Virus record (IMG/VR): IMGVR_UViG_3300028837_003179
Coordinates: 1-42,449 of that record
Direction: 5' to 3' (one strand)
Length of the DNA stretch: 42,449 nt
Source of the DNA: a virus
Positions 1 through 7,965 of this stretch are shown here, one piece after another. The translations under genes were made by a program, and so were the position numbers. Position 1 is the stretch's first letter. Each line of letters begins with the position of its first letter. The notes below the pieces were generated by a model that ran no database searches, was not told the DNA's origin, and saw only the letters and a list, made by a program, of their open reading frames with translations.

Positions 1-349
1 ACTTTTACCTCGTAGATGTTGCAAAACACTGATTTGTGTCAGTTTTTGTTGCAGTTAATGTTGTTAATTTTTGTTGCGTTAGCTTTTGTTACGCTGCCTG
101 TGTTATTCGTGTTATGATTATGTTGTTAATTATCGTTGCGTTAACTTTTGTTGCGGCATTAACTGTTTCTTGCTGCCGTTTAGCGCGTTAATTTTTGTTG
201 CATTCATAGTCGATTCTTTTTTTTTGTTGACAATTCTAGCCCGCTTATGATTTGATGTGATTTACTTTGATTCAGCATGAATTGATATAAATTGATTCGA
301 TTTATTTCAAATCAATCTTAATTATAAAGCAAAAGAGAAGAGGTTGCTA
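1..349. promoter_or_regulatory. Noncoding control region upstream of the protelomerase, with iteron-like repeats
   Basis: No gene is visible. The T-rich 10-mer TTTTTGTTGC occurs at 43-52, 68-77 and 192-201, with close variants at 83-92, 145-154 and 221-230, all on the same strand, which is iteron-like. TTGCGTTA occurs at 74-81 and TTGCGTTAAC at 136-145; the latter matches the first ten bases of the operator-like site at 36581. From 251 to 316 there are several TTGATT motifs and an inverted pair ATTGATT (291-297) / AATCAAT (310-316). A small hairpin, ACTGA/TCAGT, lies near 29-44. These could be binding sites for a regulator, for ParB/RHH or for a replication protein. No long palindrome typical of a telomere site is present here. 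Confidence 0.5.
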
Positions 350-1573
350 ATGGGACAGAAGCAAGTAACAAAACAAACACGCGAGCGAATAGCCCGTCAG
401 CGCAAATACATAAACAATATAACGACGTTAAACATAGTATCAGTTATACAGATGCTGCCGAAACAGGAACTAAAACAGCTCATACACCAAGCCGCAACAA
501 CAGGAGGAGGACAACAGAAAAAATCGCCGGCTGACATCCTAGACAAAATCATTGATATTCAGTGCAATATCAGTATGGGGAATATTACCGAAAAAGAGCT
601 ATTCTTCTTGCGGCAACAAAAAAAATCCCTAGCAACATTTATACAATACGTTCAAGAGTACAGAGTCTTGTTAAAAAACGCGCTACCGAACGAATACAAG
701 CAGCTACAGCAACAATACCGAATTGAACGGAAAAAAATATTAGACGACATACGACAGCAATGTTTACAGGCCCAGGAGCTAGAAACGGCGATAGACAACA
801 TTTCGAACAACCCACGCCTCTTAACATTAAACGAACAGATGAGAATCATCAGAGCGCATAATCCTGCTGTAAGAAATATCCAGATAGCTCTATATAAAAT
901 GAGCGCAGGACACAACGCTCATCAGCAATTAACAGAGCAATATAAATCAAAAAAAATCATCAGGCAGAAACAACTAACATTAATAAACTCTGATGATTTT
1001 ATACTTACAGCAAAAAAACTTCTCACTGGATCATTAACATTCGATGTGCCAACAAAAATATTATATATACACAACATCATGATGGGGATATGCGCGTTGA
1101 CTGGCAGACGCCCTGTCGAAATAATCAAAACTGGTAATTTTGCGTATAACGACGATTATTCTTTAGAATTTACAGGACAAGCCAAAACTCAAAATATCCC
1201 AAAACCTACTTTTGAAATTCCGACCTTATGTCATTCACGCGAAATCATTGCAGCCCATAAACATCTAAAAACAGTTATTGAAAATCATCCTTTAGGGAAT
1301 CCGGAACTTAGTAATAAACAAATAAATCAGAGGATATATAGCCATAGCCAGCTACCTCGTAATTTGCTCCACAAAACCTTTCAGTTCATATACCCCGCAG
1401 ATCAAATCCCGGAAAAAATCAGCTTAAGGTCTATATATGGGGAAATATGCTACGAAATTTTTCAACCTGATATGAGCAAACATCAGTATCTGGAGCAAAT
1501 ACTTGGTCATAGCAATTCAACCAGCGCGGACTCCTATGTTCGTAATAAAATTATTCAAGGAGAACAGGCATGA
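350..1573 (+). CDS. telN: Protelomerase (telomere resolvase)
   Basis: This is a tyrosine-recombinase-like enzyme that would cut a palindromic target and rejoin each half into a covalently closed hairpin, as in N15, phiKO2 and the Agrobacterium linear chromosome. The catalytic half matches the family: TGRRPVEI (Arg253 or Arg254), FTGQAK (Lys279), SLRSIYGEICYEIF (Arg360), QILGHS (His387) and Tyr396 nine residues after the His, the same His-Tyr spacing as TelN. The N-terminal half is helical and polar. At 407 residues it is close to TelA and much shorter than TelN (about 630), ending soon after the tyrosine and so lacking the large C-terminal extension. The ATG at 350 is preferred over the TTG at 344 because AGAGG lies six bases upstream. 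The stop overlaps the parA start (ATGA), so the two are coupled. Confidence 0.9.
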   Translation: MGQKQVTKQTRERIARQRKYINNITTLNIVSVIQMLPKQELKQLIHQAATTGGGQQKKSPADILDKIIDIQCNISMGNITEKELFFLRQQKKSLATFIQYVQEYRVLLKNALPNEYKQLQQQYRIERKKILDDIRQQCLQAQELETAIDNISNNPRLLTLNEQMRIIRAHNPAVRNIQIALYKMSAGHNAHQQLTEQYKSKKIIRQKQLTLINSDDFILTAKKLLTGSLTFDVPTKILYIHNIMMGICALTGRRPVEIIKTGNFAYNDDYSLEFTGQAKTQNIPKPTFEIPTLCHSREIIAAHKHLKTVIENHPLGNPELSNKQINQRIYSHSQLPRNLLHKTFQFIYPADQIPEKISLRSIYGEICYEIFQPDMSKHQYLEQILGHSNSTSADSYVRNKIIQGEQA

Positions 1574-2175
1574 ATAACAGGATAACTGTCTATAACATCA
1601 AAGGCGGAACAGGCAAGACCCGAATAGCTTTAAATCTGGCTTTAACTTTGGAATGGGGAATCGTCACAAACGATGAGTATTCAATAACAGAGCGAGTAAT
1701 GAGTTCTTCAAAACTCAAAATCTTATCTACAAACGAATCACTCAAAAAGTATCTTTCTAAAATACCTGATCATATTCCTTTGATATTCGACATGGGAGGG
1801 AGGGCCGACAATAGAGCAGTGGACGCTATGAGACAATCGGACTATGTCATCATGCCTGTAATGGCGGATAGAGGGGATCTGCCGATAGGGCTAAACTTTC
1901 TGCAGGAAATGTTGAAAATTAATCCAAATATTATAATTGTAGTGAATCAAACTAAATCAGGTCAATTTCAACAAGTCAGCAGAGTCTTTCAGAAGTACTA
2001 TCCAAAACTTCCGCTTTTTGAAATCAAAACTTCTACAGCGATGTCGCGGATCGTTACGGAAAAACGGTCAATCACAGAGATTATGAAATCTAACAGCCTT
2101 CTTAGGCATCATTATCAAATAATAAATCAGCAGTTCCAGGCAATCATTGAATATATGCAAATAACAGAGGGGTAA
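1570..2175 (+). CDS. parA: ParA/Soj-family partition ATPase
   Basis: This is a 201-residue deviant-Walker ATPase for plasmid partition. The P-loop is KGGTGKT at residues 11-17, carrying the signature first lysine, and the second motif LIFDMGG is at about 71-77. The protein is short and lacks an N-terminal DNA-binding domain, which fits the small ParA (ParF/type Ib) class that works with a ribbon-helix-helix partner. Just such a gene follows after five bases. Its start overlaps the protelomerase stop by four bases, so plasmid end formation and segregation would be produced together. It could also be called MipZ/Soj-like, but the context argues for partition. Confidence 0.88.
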   Translation: MNNRITVYNIKGGTGKTRIALNLALTLEWGIVTNDEYSITERVMSSSKLKILSTNESLKKYLSKIPDHIPLIFDMGGRADNRAVDAMRQSDYVIMPVMADRGDLPIGLNFLQEMLKINPNIIIVVNQTKSGQFQQVSRVFQKYYPKLPLFEIKTSTAMSRIVTEKRSITEIMKSNSLLRHHYQIINQQFQAIIEYMQITEG

Positions 2176-2180
2176 CAAAA

Positions 2181-2510
2181 ATGACAACAGAAAAAGAGTG
2201 GAATCTGAACGATTTCGAAGGGCCAAAGGGGAAAGGAATTCTGCAAAAAGGACAAACTAAAAAAACAAAAAATATGCCTGTCAAAATTAGCATACAGTCA
2301 TATGTTAGTCCGGAGGACAAAACCAGACTTGAACAGAGGGCGCAAAAAGTCGGAATGAGTCTTTCAGGGTATACGGGACTATTATTAACAAGAATGAATT
2401 TTTATGCCGATGACGATGAAAAGATAAAAATCAGAAATCAGGCTGATAAAGAAGGACTTTCTACAGAGTCATATCTACGCTCTCAAATGAAAAAATACGA
2501 CATTATTTAA
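2181..2510 (+). CDS. Ribbon-helix-helix DNA-binding protein, probable centromere-binding (ParB/ParG-type) partner
   Basis: This 109-residue protein has a basic, disordered N-terminus. It is followed by a strand and two helices typical of RHH proteins (VKISIQSYVSPEDKTRLEQR, then a helix with GMSLSGY) at about residues 33-70. A second, similar helix-turn-helix unit ending GLSTESYLRSQM covers about 78-105. The two halves look like a duplicated RHH unit. It lies immediately after parA, where small type Ib partition systems carry the DNA-binding and repressor partner. Its role is inferred from position and fold, and MobC/relaxosome-type RHH proteins are a less likely alternative. The binding site may be among the iterons at 43-230. 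Confidence 0.65.
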   Translation: MTTEKEWNLNDFEGPKGKGILQKGQTKKTKNMPVKISIQSYVSPEDKTRLEQRAQKVGMSLSGYTGLLLTRMNFYADDDEKIKIRNQADKEGLSTESYLRSQMKKYDII

Positions 2511-2515
2511 AAAAA

Positions 2516-2974
2516 ATGACGCATAAAGAATTAGTTGAAATAGGCTATCGCTGGTTGATGAAATCAGTCCGCTGCCGGTTCGCATTTAAAGAGCTAGTAA
2601 CCTACGCGGCAGAAACGTCAGACGTGATAGGATGGAAAGGCGGAGACAGCATTCTAATTGAGTGTAAAACGTCAAAAGCTGATTTTCTGGCGGATAAAAA
2701 GAAGGATTTTCGGCTACATTCCTGGATGGGAGTCGGAAATTATCGTTTTTATTTAACGCCGGCCGGATTGTTTAATACCATGCATATACCCAAAAAGTGG
2801 GGTTGGTTGGAAGTTTCCGAGAAAGGAAAAATTATAAAAAAAATAACCCCGAAAGGTAATATTTGGACAGGATTTCCAAGATTCGACGAGGTAAATATGA
2901 TCTCTGAACGATTCATGCTTTGCTCGGCACTTGGCAGGATTCAGAATAAAACTGATATCCAAAAGTTTTTATGA
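2516..2974 (+). CDS. PD-(D/E)xK-fold nuclease-like protein
   Basis: This 152-residue protein has the pattern of a small restriction-nuclease fold: Asp36, then a glycine turn, then ILIECK giving Glu49-Cys-Lys51, followed by TSKADFLADKKKDFR. Similar stand-alone proteins are common in phages and plasmids, where they are of uncertain role. The C-terminal half (YRFYLTPAGL, WGWLEV) matches the typical continuation of this group. It starts five bases after the RHH stop, with no clear Shine-Dalgarno, so it is probably translated by coupling. It is the last gene of the rightward maintenance operon. Candidate roles are DNA repair, recombination or attack on competing DNA; none can be chosen from the sequence. 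Confidence 0.6.
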   Translation: MTHKELVEIGYRWLMKSVRCRFAFKELVTYAAETSDVIGWKGGDSILIECKTSKADFLADKKKDFRLHSWMGVGNYRFYLTPAGLFNTMHIPKKWGWLEVSEKGKIIKKITPKGNIWTGFPRFDEVNMISERFMLCSALGRIQNKTDIQKFL

Positions 2975-3043
2975 GAATAAATATAGTTAAACCGTGTTTA
3001 TTTTTTACGGCAAGACCGAGAGAGACATGGAGAACTGAAGATA

Positions 3044-3067
3044 GATTCCCGCCTGCGCGGGAATGAC
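3044..3067. repeat. dRS3-like palindromic repeat, single copy
   Basis: GATTCCCGCCTGCGCGGGAA plus TGAC. The core ATTCCC-N8-GGGAAT fits the pattern known as dRS3 in Neisseria. It lies between the convergent ends of the maintenance operon and the late operon. Confidence 0.85.
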
Positions 3068-3112
3068 AAGAGAAGAAAAAAACTATAATGTGTCGCTTCC
3101 GCTCCTTTATAC

Positions 3113-3136
3113 AAAAATGCCTCGCTTTTGCGAGGC
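3113..3136 (-). terminator. Rho-independent terminator ending the leftward late operon
   Basis: On the minus strand, GCCTCGC-AAAA-GCGAGGC forms a perfect 7-bp GC-rich stem (3119-3136) followed by a run of five T. It lies 13 bases past the stop of the last late gene (3149) and faces the rightward maintenance operon. Confidence 0.8.
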
Positions 3137-3148
3137 ATACTCTGGTGA

Positions 3149-3448
3149 TCAATTACAGGCTTTTCTGATACGATCATCATTCAATGTGGCCTCATATAAT
3201 TCGTTCGAACGCTTTTGCCGCCGATACAGAACTAAATCTAACCCATCGGCTGTTATTTTCCCCTTCCAGCGATTACTCTTCCTGAGAAGCTTTTTGCCGT
3301 TTATCCTGCCCTTCCGGAAAGCTGCAATCCTCCAATAGGCTCCTTTTACGCTAACTTCAGTCAGCTCAACAATATCATCAACATTATATGAATAGCCCTT
3401 ATATTTTGCAAAAACGCGATATTTTTTTTTGTGCTGTTTGCGAGACAT
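3149..3448 (-). CDS. Small basic protein, possible winged-helix DNA-binding
   Basis: This 99-residue, strongly basic protein of the late strand is not recognised. The stretch YSYNVDDIVELTEVSVKGAY at about residues 19-38 has the look of a helix-turn-helix, followed by a basic region (RKGRINGKKLLRKS) that could be a recognition wing. It is the last gene before the terminator at 3113-3136. The Shine-Dalgarno is weak (GGCAG before the ATG). A regulator or DNA packaging accessory is possible. The good spacing to the terminator supports it being a real gene. Confidence 0.5.
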   Translation of the reverse strand: MSRKQHKKKYRVFAKYKGYSYNVDDIVELTEVSVKGAYWRIAAFRKGRINGKKLLRKSNRWKGKITADGLDLVLYRRQKRSNELYEATLNDDRIRKACN

Positions 3449-3468
3449 ACTCTGCCTGACTTAAAAAG

Positions 3469-3678
3469 TTAAATCCTCTCCAGGAGAACGAACCGGCCCG
3501 CCCGAAAATCATACCCGACGACAATCAAAGAATAGTTTTCAGCGATTCGAACCTCCGAACAGCACATATGATGAAAGCCGGCGTCGCGCTTCCAAAGAGC
3601 GAAAACAAAATAATCAGTCCAAATCACCCCGCCAAACCAAAAAAACACGATACATAGCCCCAAAATTATTTTTTTCAT
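3469..3678 (-). CDS. Small single-pass membrane or exported protein
   Basis: The ATG at 3678 gives a 69-residue protein whose N-terminus is KK followed by a strong hydrophobic segment (IILGLCIVFFWFGGVIW, residues 4-20). That segment is a signal anchor, and a short cysteine-containing soluble tail follows. The start overlaps the stop of the gene upstream (ATGA), which is why this start is chosen over the longer frame. Function is unknown. As a small membrane protein at the end of a late operon it could be part of lysis or superinfection exclusion, but nothing specific shows this. Confidence 0.5.
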   Translation of the reverse strand: MKKIILGLCIVFFWFGGVIWTDYFVFALWKRDAGFHHMCCSEVRIAENYSLIVVGYDFRAGRFVLLERI

Positions 3679-3845
3679 CTCCCGCCTACCTTCGGCCCCA
3701 AGGGCCATAATTTCTTTTTTCTTAGTATTTTTTCCATTATGGTTTCCCATGTGTATGGCATTCTGACTCTGTTTGCTATTTTTATCGCACGTTTTTGGAT
3801 ATCAGAAACCTCTGATAATTTCTGTCTGCGAATATGTGTCTCCAT
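3675..3845 (-). CDS. Small hypothetical protein coupled to the membrane protein
   Basis: This 56-residue basic protein starts at the ATG at 3845; a TTG further upstream would add four residues. The sequence begins METHIRRQKLSEVSDIQKRA and is helical and charged. It ends with the four-base overlap to the membrane protein gene at 3678. The overlap is the main support for both being real. No family was recognised. Confidence 0.42.
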   Translation of the reverse strand: METHIRRQKLSEVSDIQKRAIKIANRVRMPYTWETIMEKILRKKKLWPLGPKVGGR

Positions 3846-3886
3846 AATGCTTCTCAAAAAATACCTTGACGAAATGTTGTGAAAAA

Positions 3887-3926
3887 TTTAGACTTGAAGC
3901 GTTTCAAGAAACGATGCAAGTCTAAA
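3887..3926. other. 40-base near-perfect inverted repeat: transcription terminator or candidate telomere-resolution site
   Basis: The outer arms TTTAGACTTG / CAAGTCTAAA (10 bp) and inner arms CGTTTC / GAAACG (6 bp) are separated by a 3-base asymmetric stretch. The centre is the two bases AA. A/T runs lie on both sides, so it could terminate transcription in either direction, in particular the lipoprotein gene that stops at 3972. It is also the size of a protelomerase target and is the longest two-part palindrome I found outside the short repeats. Confidence 0.6.
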
Positions 3927-3971
3927 AAATAGTAACATCTCTGTTTTGGCGGCTTGTAACAATAAAATTAA

Positions 3972-5291
3972 TTACAAAACGATTAACTGACTGCACTTCT
4001 CAATATCCTGCTCGTTCACCTCCGGCGTTCCGGCCGCGTCCTTTATTTCAACCAGCTTCAACTGAGTTTCTCCCAGCCTTCGCCCGCAGAACCGGACCGT
4101 GTCGTCATCCGAGACTGTCATGTGCTCTATAGAGTAAAGCTGAGTCATAAACGGATCAGCGCAGGCGGTACTTGCCCCATCTCTAAAAAATAAATGGGAA
4201 CAAGTATCATTATTCAAATCTATCCTGGTTAGACCAGATATAATATCACTTTCTTGAGTCCAGTGATAAACATAATTTGCGGAAGAAACAGTTTTAGTAT
4301 GATCAGGACTTAAAGCAGCTGTATGTCCAGTCCAGATAAAATTTATTTCCCGCATGTCTTCATCGTCATTGCCTAGCTGATAAATCCACCTGTTGCCGCA
4401 AAACATCAATTCTTCCTCTCCTACGGCCTGATATTCGCATAACTCACCGGCAACATACATAATGACATTATCACCGTCATTCTCGTAAGCTGGCGTCACG
4501 CTCAGACCTCCTGCCCCCAACAATGCGCGGAAAAAATACCCTTCCACTTCTCCATGAAACAGGAATCCGTCTTTATGCGGAATAAAATACTTTCTTACTT
4601 CGGCATCGTCGGACTCTGAGGGGACATTATCATCCATCGTGGTATCCAAATCAGTCAACGGCTCCCAATGCAAAATTTTTCCGCTCGACATTTCCAGCAT
4701 CCAGTCACCGCCGGTAGCCATAACGGCCTGCTTTACTCCGCTGCGGAATACCTGATAAATATCCTGGGAAACATCCGTGCTTATATCCAGCTCAATTAAA
4801 TCGTCACGGGTATCTAAAAAATAAAGTTTTTCCCGCTCCCAGAACAGCGGAGCGTTTCCCCATTTAGCACCTTTTTGCGGTCTTTTCTTCAACTTATGAG
4901 CTTTATCGTTTTTATCGACCAGATACCAGTCGCTGGTTTCAGTTTCCGAGTCTGAAACCAGAAAAGCGCCTTTGACTTTGGAATTTTTATCATGTTTCCA
5001 GACCTTATTCAGCTTCCTGATTGTCTTGTTTTCCCCGTCCTGCACTTGCAGGAATGCAATGTCTCCGGATGCGTCAACGGTGAATAAATCAGGATCAGAG
5101 GCGACGGATGCCTGTAAATATTTCGATGACGAGCTTCCTGATATCCCTCCCAAACCGAGATTGTCGGCATCGCCAATCAATATTTGAAAATCGCCGTCAT
5201 TGCTCAAAAAATCGTCTTCATCGTCATCATCTGCTGAACAGGCAAACGTCAGAAAAATTATCAGTATCAAAAACAAATTACGCTTCCACAT
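3972..5291 (-). CDS. Large secreted lipoprotein, possible beta-propeller
   Basis: This is a 439-residue protein. It begins MWKRNLFLILIIFLTFAC, a lipoprotein signal with the lipidated cysteine at residue 18. A run of acidic residues (DDDDEDD) follows, typical of a flexible surface linker. The rest is beta-rich with recurring Trp, Asp and Gly patterns, such as VWKHDKN, WYLVDKNDK, LYFLDTRDDL, WMLEMSSGKILHW and WIYQLGNDDED. These resemble blades of a propeller or repeated sensor-type sheets. It sits at the downstream end of the late operon after the fibre genes, where lysogenic conversion genes often sit. It is likely exported to the outer membrane and may change the host surface or exclude other phages. 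No homologous family is recognised. Confidence 0.7.
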   Translation of the reverse strand: MWKRNLFLILIIFLTFACSADDDDEDDFLSNDGDFQILIGDADNLGLGGISGSSSSKYLQASVASDPDLFTVDASGDIAFLQVQDGENKTIRKLNKVWKHDKNSKVKGAFLVSDSETETSDWYLVDKNDKAHKLKKRPQKGAKWGNAPLFWEREKLYFLDTRDDLIELDISTDVSQDIYQVFRSGVKQAVMATGGDWMLEMSSGKILHWEPLTDLDTTMDDNVPSESDDAEVRKYFIPHKDGFLFHGEVEGYFFRALLGAGGLSVTPAYENDGDNVIMYVAGELCEYQAVGEEELMFCGNRWIYQLGNDDEDMREINFIWTGHTAALSPDHTKTVSSANYVYHWTQESDIISGLTRIDLNNDTCSHLFFRDGASTACADPFMTQLYSIEHMTVSDDDTVRFCGRRLGETQLKLVEIKDAAGTPEVNEQDIEKCSQLIVL

Positions 5292-5808
5292 AGGTAACTC
5301 CTAAAGTGTTGGCTCTGGCCTGGATTTCAGTCTCCAACAGCCTTCGCTTGGTTTTTATCTCATCGAAATCACTATTCAAAACTTCATTATTGAAAAGATG
5401 ACGGAACATTTTCCAAAGCAAAACATCATTGGAATAACCTTCTTTCTGCAATTCCCGCATGATAAACGATTCTCTGAATTCAACATCAGTGATTGCCGCG
5501 TCTACATCGGAAATTCTCTGTTCGATCGCATCCTGTTCCGCCTGCGCCGCAGCCTCTTGAGACGCTACCTGTTGCAGCGATGCTGCTTCTTCTTCCTCTG
5601 TCAGTTCGATAAATTCAAGAGGTTCCGGATCTATTGTCAATTTCTGCGCCTGCTCTAGTATTTCTCCGTATTCAACTACCTTTTGCGGAAAAATTACAAC
5701 CTGAACGATCTCGGTCAGACGGCGTTTCTGGATATATTCCCTGTATTGGGTGACTAATTCCAGAAATGTAGGTTCATTGGGATATTCTGTTGTTTTGTAT
5801 ACTTTCAT
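5278..5808 (-). CDS. Probable tail fibre assembly or accessory protein
   Basis: This 176-residue, acidic, largely helical protein lies immediately downstream of the tail fibre gene. It has a long Glu/Ala/Gln coiled segment (EEEEAASLQQVASQEAAAQA) near the middle, and its end resembles the helical tail of chaperone-type fibre proteins. Position is the main reason for suggesting fibre assembly. It overlaps the start of the lipoprotein gene by 14 bases. It could equally be a minor virion protein. Confidence 0.5.
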   Translation of the reverse strand: MKVYKTTEYPNEPTFLELVTQYREYIQKRRLTEIVQVVIFPQKVVEYGEILEQAQKLTIDPEPLEFIELTEEEEAASLQQVASQEAAAQAEQDAIEQRISDVDAAITDVEFRESFIMRELQKEGYSNDVLLWKMFRHLFNNEVLNSDFDEIKTKRRLLETEIQARANTLGVTYVEA

Positions 5809-5850
5809 ATTGTTTTATTGATGTCCGCTGCGCGGATGTGATGTTTTACT

Positions 5851-5942
5851 GGATTCACGTCCCCGCTTTCGCGGGGATGACTTATTAATATGAGTCCTGT
5901 ATATCCTGAAAGGCACTGGATTCCCGCCTGCGCGGGAATGAC
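5851..5942. repeat. Two dRS3-like palindromic repeats
   Basis: A variant copy (GATTCACGTCCCCGC...GCGGGGATGAC) at 5851-5881 and a canonical copy (GGATTCCCGCCTGCGCGGGA) at 5918-5942, between the fibre gene and its downstream neighbour. Confidence 0.85.
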
Positions 5943-5952
5943 AGAAAAAAAT

Positions 5953-7869
5953 TCATAGCCGATAATAGGGGATTCCAAAAAAATTCAATGCCCTGTTTTC
6001 GGTAGCCGTTCTGGTTCCTGGAGAGTCAGAGGCATCAAATTCAATCAAATCAAGAGTTGCATCAGGAGGTATTACCTCTACTCTGCTTGCAGCAGTAATT
6101 GTCCCGCCTCCAACTGTAATACTAATAGCATTTTCTCCTAAAAATGCTACTGGTGGCGCACCTGCCCCTTCCGCTCTACGTATTTCAAAACTTCCCGTAA
6201 TATTCTGAAATGCGTCCGTTTGTGCGGAACCGGCCGCCATACCAGAAAAATTGAGCGTCAGATCACCAGAGGCGGAGGCTGTAACCGGGGTGAAATCTTC
6301 GGCGTTCATGATTTGAAAGCTTTCGCTTCCGGGAGTAGTCACTATCGAACCGGGACGAACTATGGTCGTACCTGTAGAACCACCCGGTAATCCAGTGGCT
6401 TGCACTCTCTGCCCGCTTTTGACGTTTTTAATGTCTCTAGCGGCGTTATTCTGCAAAATAATCTTGTCGCTGACTTGGGTATAATCAGCACTAGCTATCG
6501 TGTCGTCATAGCTCTCTTGTTTTGTTCTGCTGTGTCTGTCCGGATCATCCAGACCAACCTGTCGCATGAATCTTGCTGCCCTGGAGGGGACGGTCACAGT
6601 GTGATATGCCAGAGTAGCATCAGGAACGTCCAATTTCTCATTAAATCGTCTGTCCAGCCAGTAATACATGTCCGTAAACCAGCATTTGAACGTGTTATCA
6701 AGATTAGGAAGTAGTGGTAAATCCCGCTTTATTCCATCATAAATATAAGAATCCCATTCCAGCAGATAGGGGTGGTTGGGCTTTACGAAATCAGTATGAG
6801 CCGTTGGAGCTCCGCCGCGAAAAATCACTTCCCGGTTATAGGCGATATAGTTGTTTTCACCCTGATTCTTGATGACTCTGCGATTCTCCATGGCCGTCAA
6901 GCTATTGCTCATGGGAGTGACCTTGTCATCGCCCAGAATAGCCGCCAGGCTGCGGACGGTTTGTTGCACCAGTAGCTCCGCCTTGCAGTTGTTTCCTTTT
7001 ATGAAAATCGCATAGGGGATATTGTCTCCCTGATTTCCCAGGTCGATCTGAAAACCTTTGTGCGCTTCTATTCGCAGTCGATCTCCGGCGAATTCCAGGT
7101 TAGCGGCTAGAGTCTCGGTGCTTTTGACGACTACCCAGTCGCCGTCATCTATAGTAACCGGAGTGTCATCCCGGCGTTTAAAATTAGCGGCAACAGAGTC
7201 AAAGCGGATAAACCGATCATCATTGGAATAGAGAGCCTGTTCGGATGCCGTCAGCAGAACATGGTCCGGCTGAGTCGATATTTCCAAAGTGGCCAGCTCG
7301 GCGCTTATCAGTTTACCGTTCACTTTGATTGTTCCGGAGCCTATGAAATCGACACCGGCTGGATCATTGGTCCGGATGTTGAGTCCTTCGACATTCGCTC
7401 CGGAAATAACCAGGCTGCCGGCTACGGCGTTGATGATATTCAGCTCGCCGCGAACGGCGTTCCCGCTTAGAGTGAGTATGAAGCCGTTCATGTTTATTGT
7501 TGCTCCGGCTGACTGGCTCCATAGCTCCAGGTTATTCAGGCTCAAAGTTTTCGTGGCGGCCATGGGGTGGACGCCCTCCAGTAATCCGATTTTGTCTCCG
7601 GCTTCCAGCGCGGCGTCGAGAACTTCGCTCCATAGCAAATCGGCCGTAAAATTGTCTTTTTGGAGTTGGCTGCCGACGATTTTATGGTTTTCAGATCCCT
7701 GAAGCAATTTGAGGCGGTCGAATGTTTTGTTGAGTGTCCAATTGAAATTAGTGGGGGAAGGCTCTTCTCTGGTTACAAATCCTGTATTTTTTTTGGCTGT
7801 GGGCGGCTCGGTTTTTGTGCCGCCGTCCGTTGCCCAGCGCAAATCATTTAGGTCGGGGATTGTTGACAT
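5953..7869 (-). CDS. Tail fibre or spike protein
   Basis: This 638-residue protein starts at MSTIPDLNDLRW (ATG 7869). The longer frame from 7941 only translates a palindromic repeat and is rejected. The N-terminal ~90 residues, including FNWTLNKTFDRLKLLQGS, look like a virion-attachment domain. The middle is beta-rich with many N, G, V and T repeats, consistent with a beta-helix. The C-terminal part (FEIRRAEGAGAPPVAF, DLIEFDASDSPG) resembles fibre tip segments. It is downstream of the DUF2612 baseplate protein and upstream of a probable chaperone, the usual place of the receptor-binding protein. Assignment is from length, composition and order. Confidence 0.65.
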   Translation of the reverse strand: MSTIPDLNDLRWATDGGTKTEPPTAKKNTGFVTREEPSPTNFNWTLNKTFDRLKLLQGSENHKIVGSQLQKDNFTADLLWSEVLDAALEAGDKIGLLEGVHPMAATKTLSLNNLELWSQSAGATINMNGFILTLSGNAVRGELNIINAVAGSLVISGANVEGLNIRTNDPAGVDFIGSGTIKVNGKLISAELATLEISTQPDHVLLTASEQALYSNDDRFIRFDSVAANFKRRDDTPVTIDDGDWVVVKSTETLAANLEFAGDRLRIEAHKGFQIDLGNQGDNIPYAIFIKGNNCKAELLVQQTVRSLAAILGDDKVTPMSNSLTAMENRRVIKNQGENNYIAYNREVIFRGGAPTAHTDFVKPNHPYLLEWDSYIYDGIKRDLPLLPNLDNTFKCWFTDMYYWLDRRFNEKLDVPDATLAYHTVTVPSRAARFMRQVGLDDPDRHSRTKQESYDDTIASADYTQVSDKIILQNNAARDIKNVKSGQRVQATGLPGGSTGTTIVRPGSIVTTPGSESFQIMNAEDFTPVTASASGDLTLNFSGMAAGSAQTDAFQNITGSFEIRRAEGAGAPPVAFLGENAISITVGGGTITAASRVEVIPPDATLDLIEFDASDSPGTRTATENRALNFFGIPYYRL

Positions 7870-7896
7870 GTGGTTTTGTTGCTTTATTGTTGTTAG

Positions 7897-7930
7897 TCCG
7901 TTTGGATTCCCGCCTTCGCGGGAATGACGG
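7897..7930. repeat. dRS3-like palindromic repeat
   Basis: TCCGTTTGGATTCCCGCC followed by the matching arm and TGACGG. It lies just upstream of the fibre start, and its translation makes the false N-terminal extension of that frame. Confidence 0.85.
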
Positions 7931-7965
7931 AGTGGAAACACGGGAATGACGGAGGGGAATCACAA

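Noticed and set aside
2913-3338. Small open frames on both strands around the convergent ends
   Set aside because: They read through the repeat and terminator or oppose the 99-residue gene. No start signals or families.
7870-7941. N-terminal extension of the tail fibre frame (MFPLRHSREGGNPNG)
   Set aside because: This is the translation of a dRS3-like repeat; the peptide HSREGGNP and relatives (SFPRRRES, VIPAKAGIQ) arise wherever the repeat is read.
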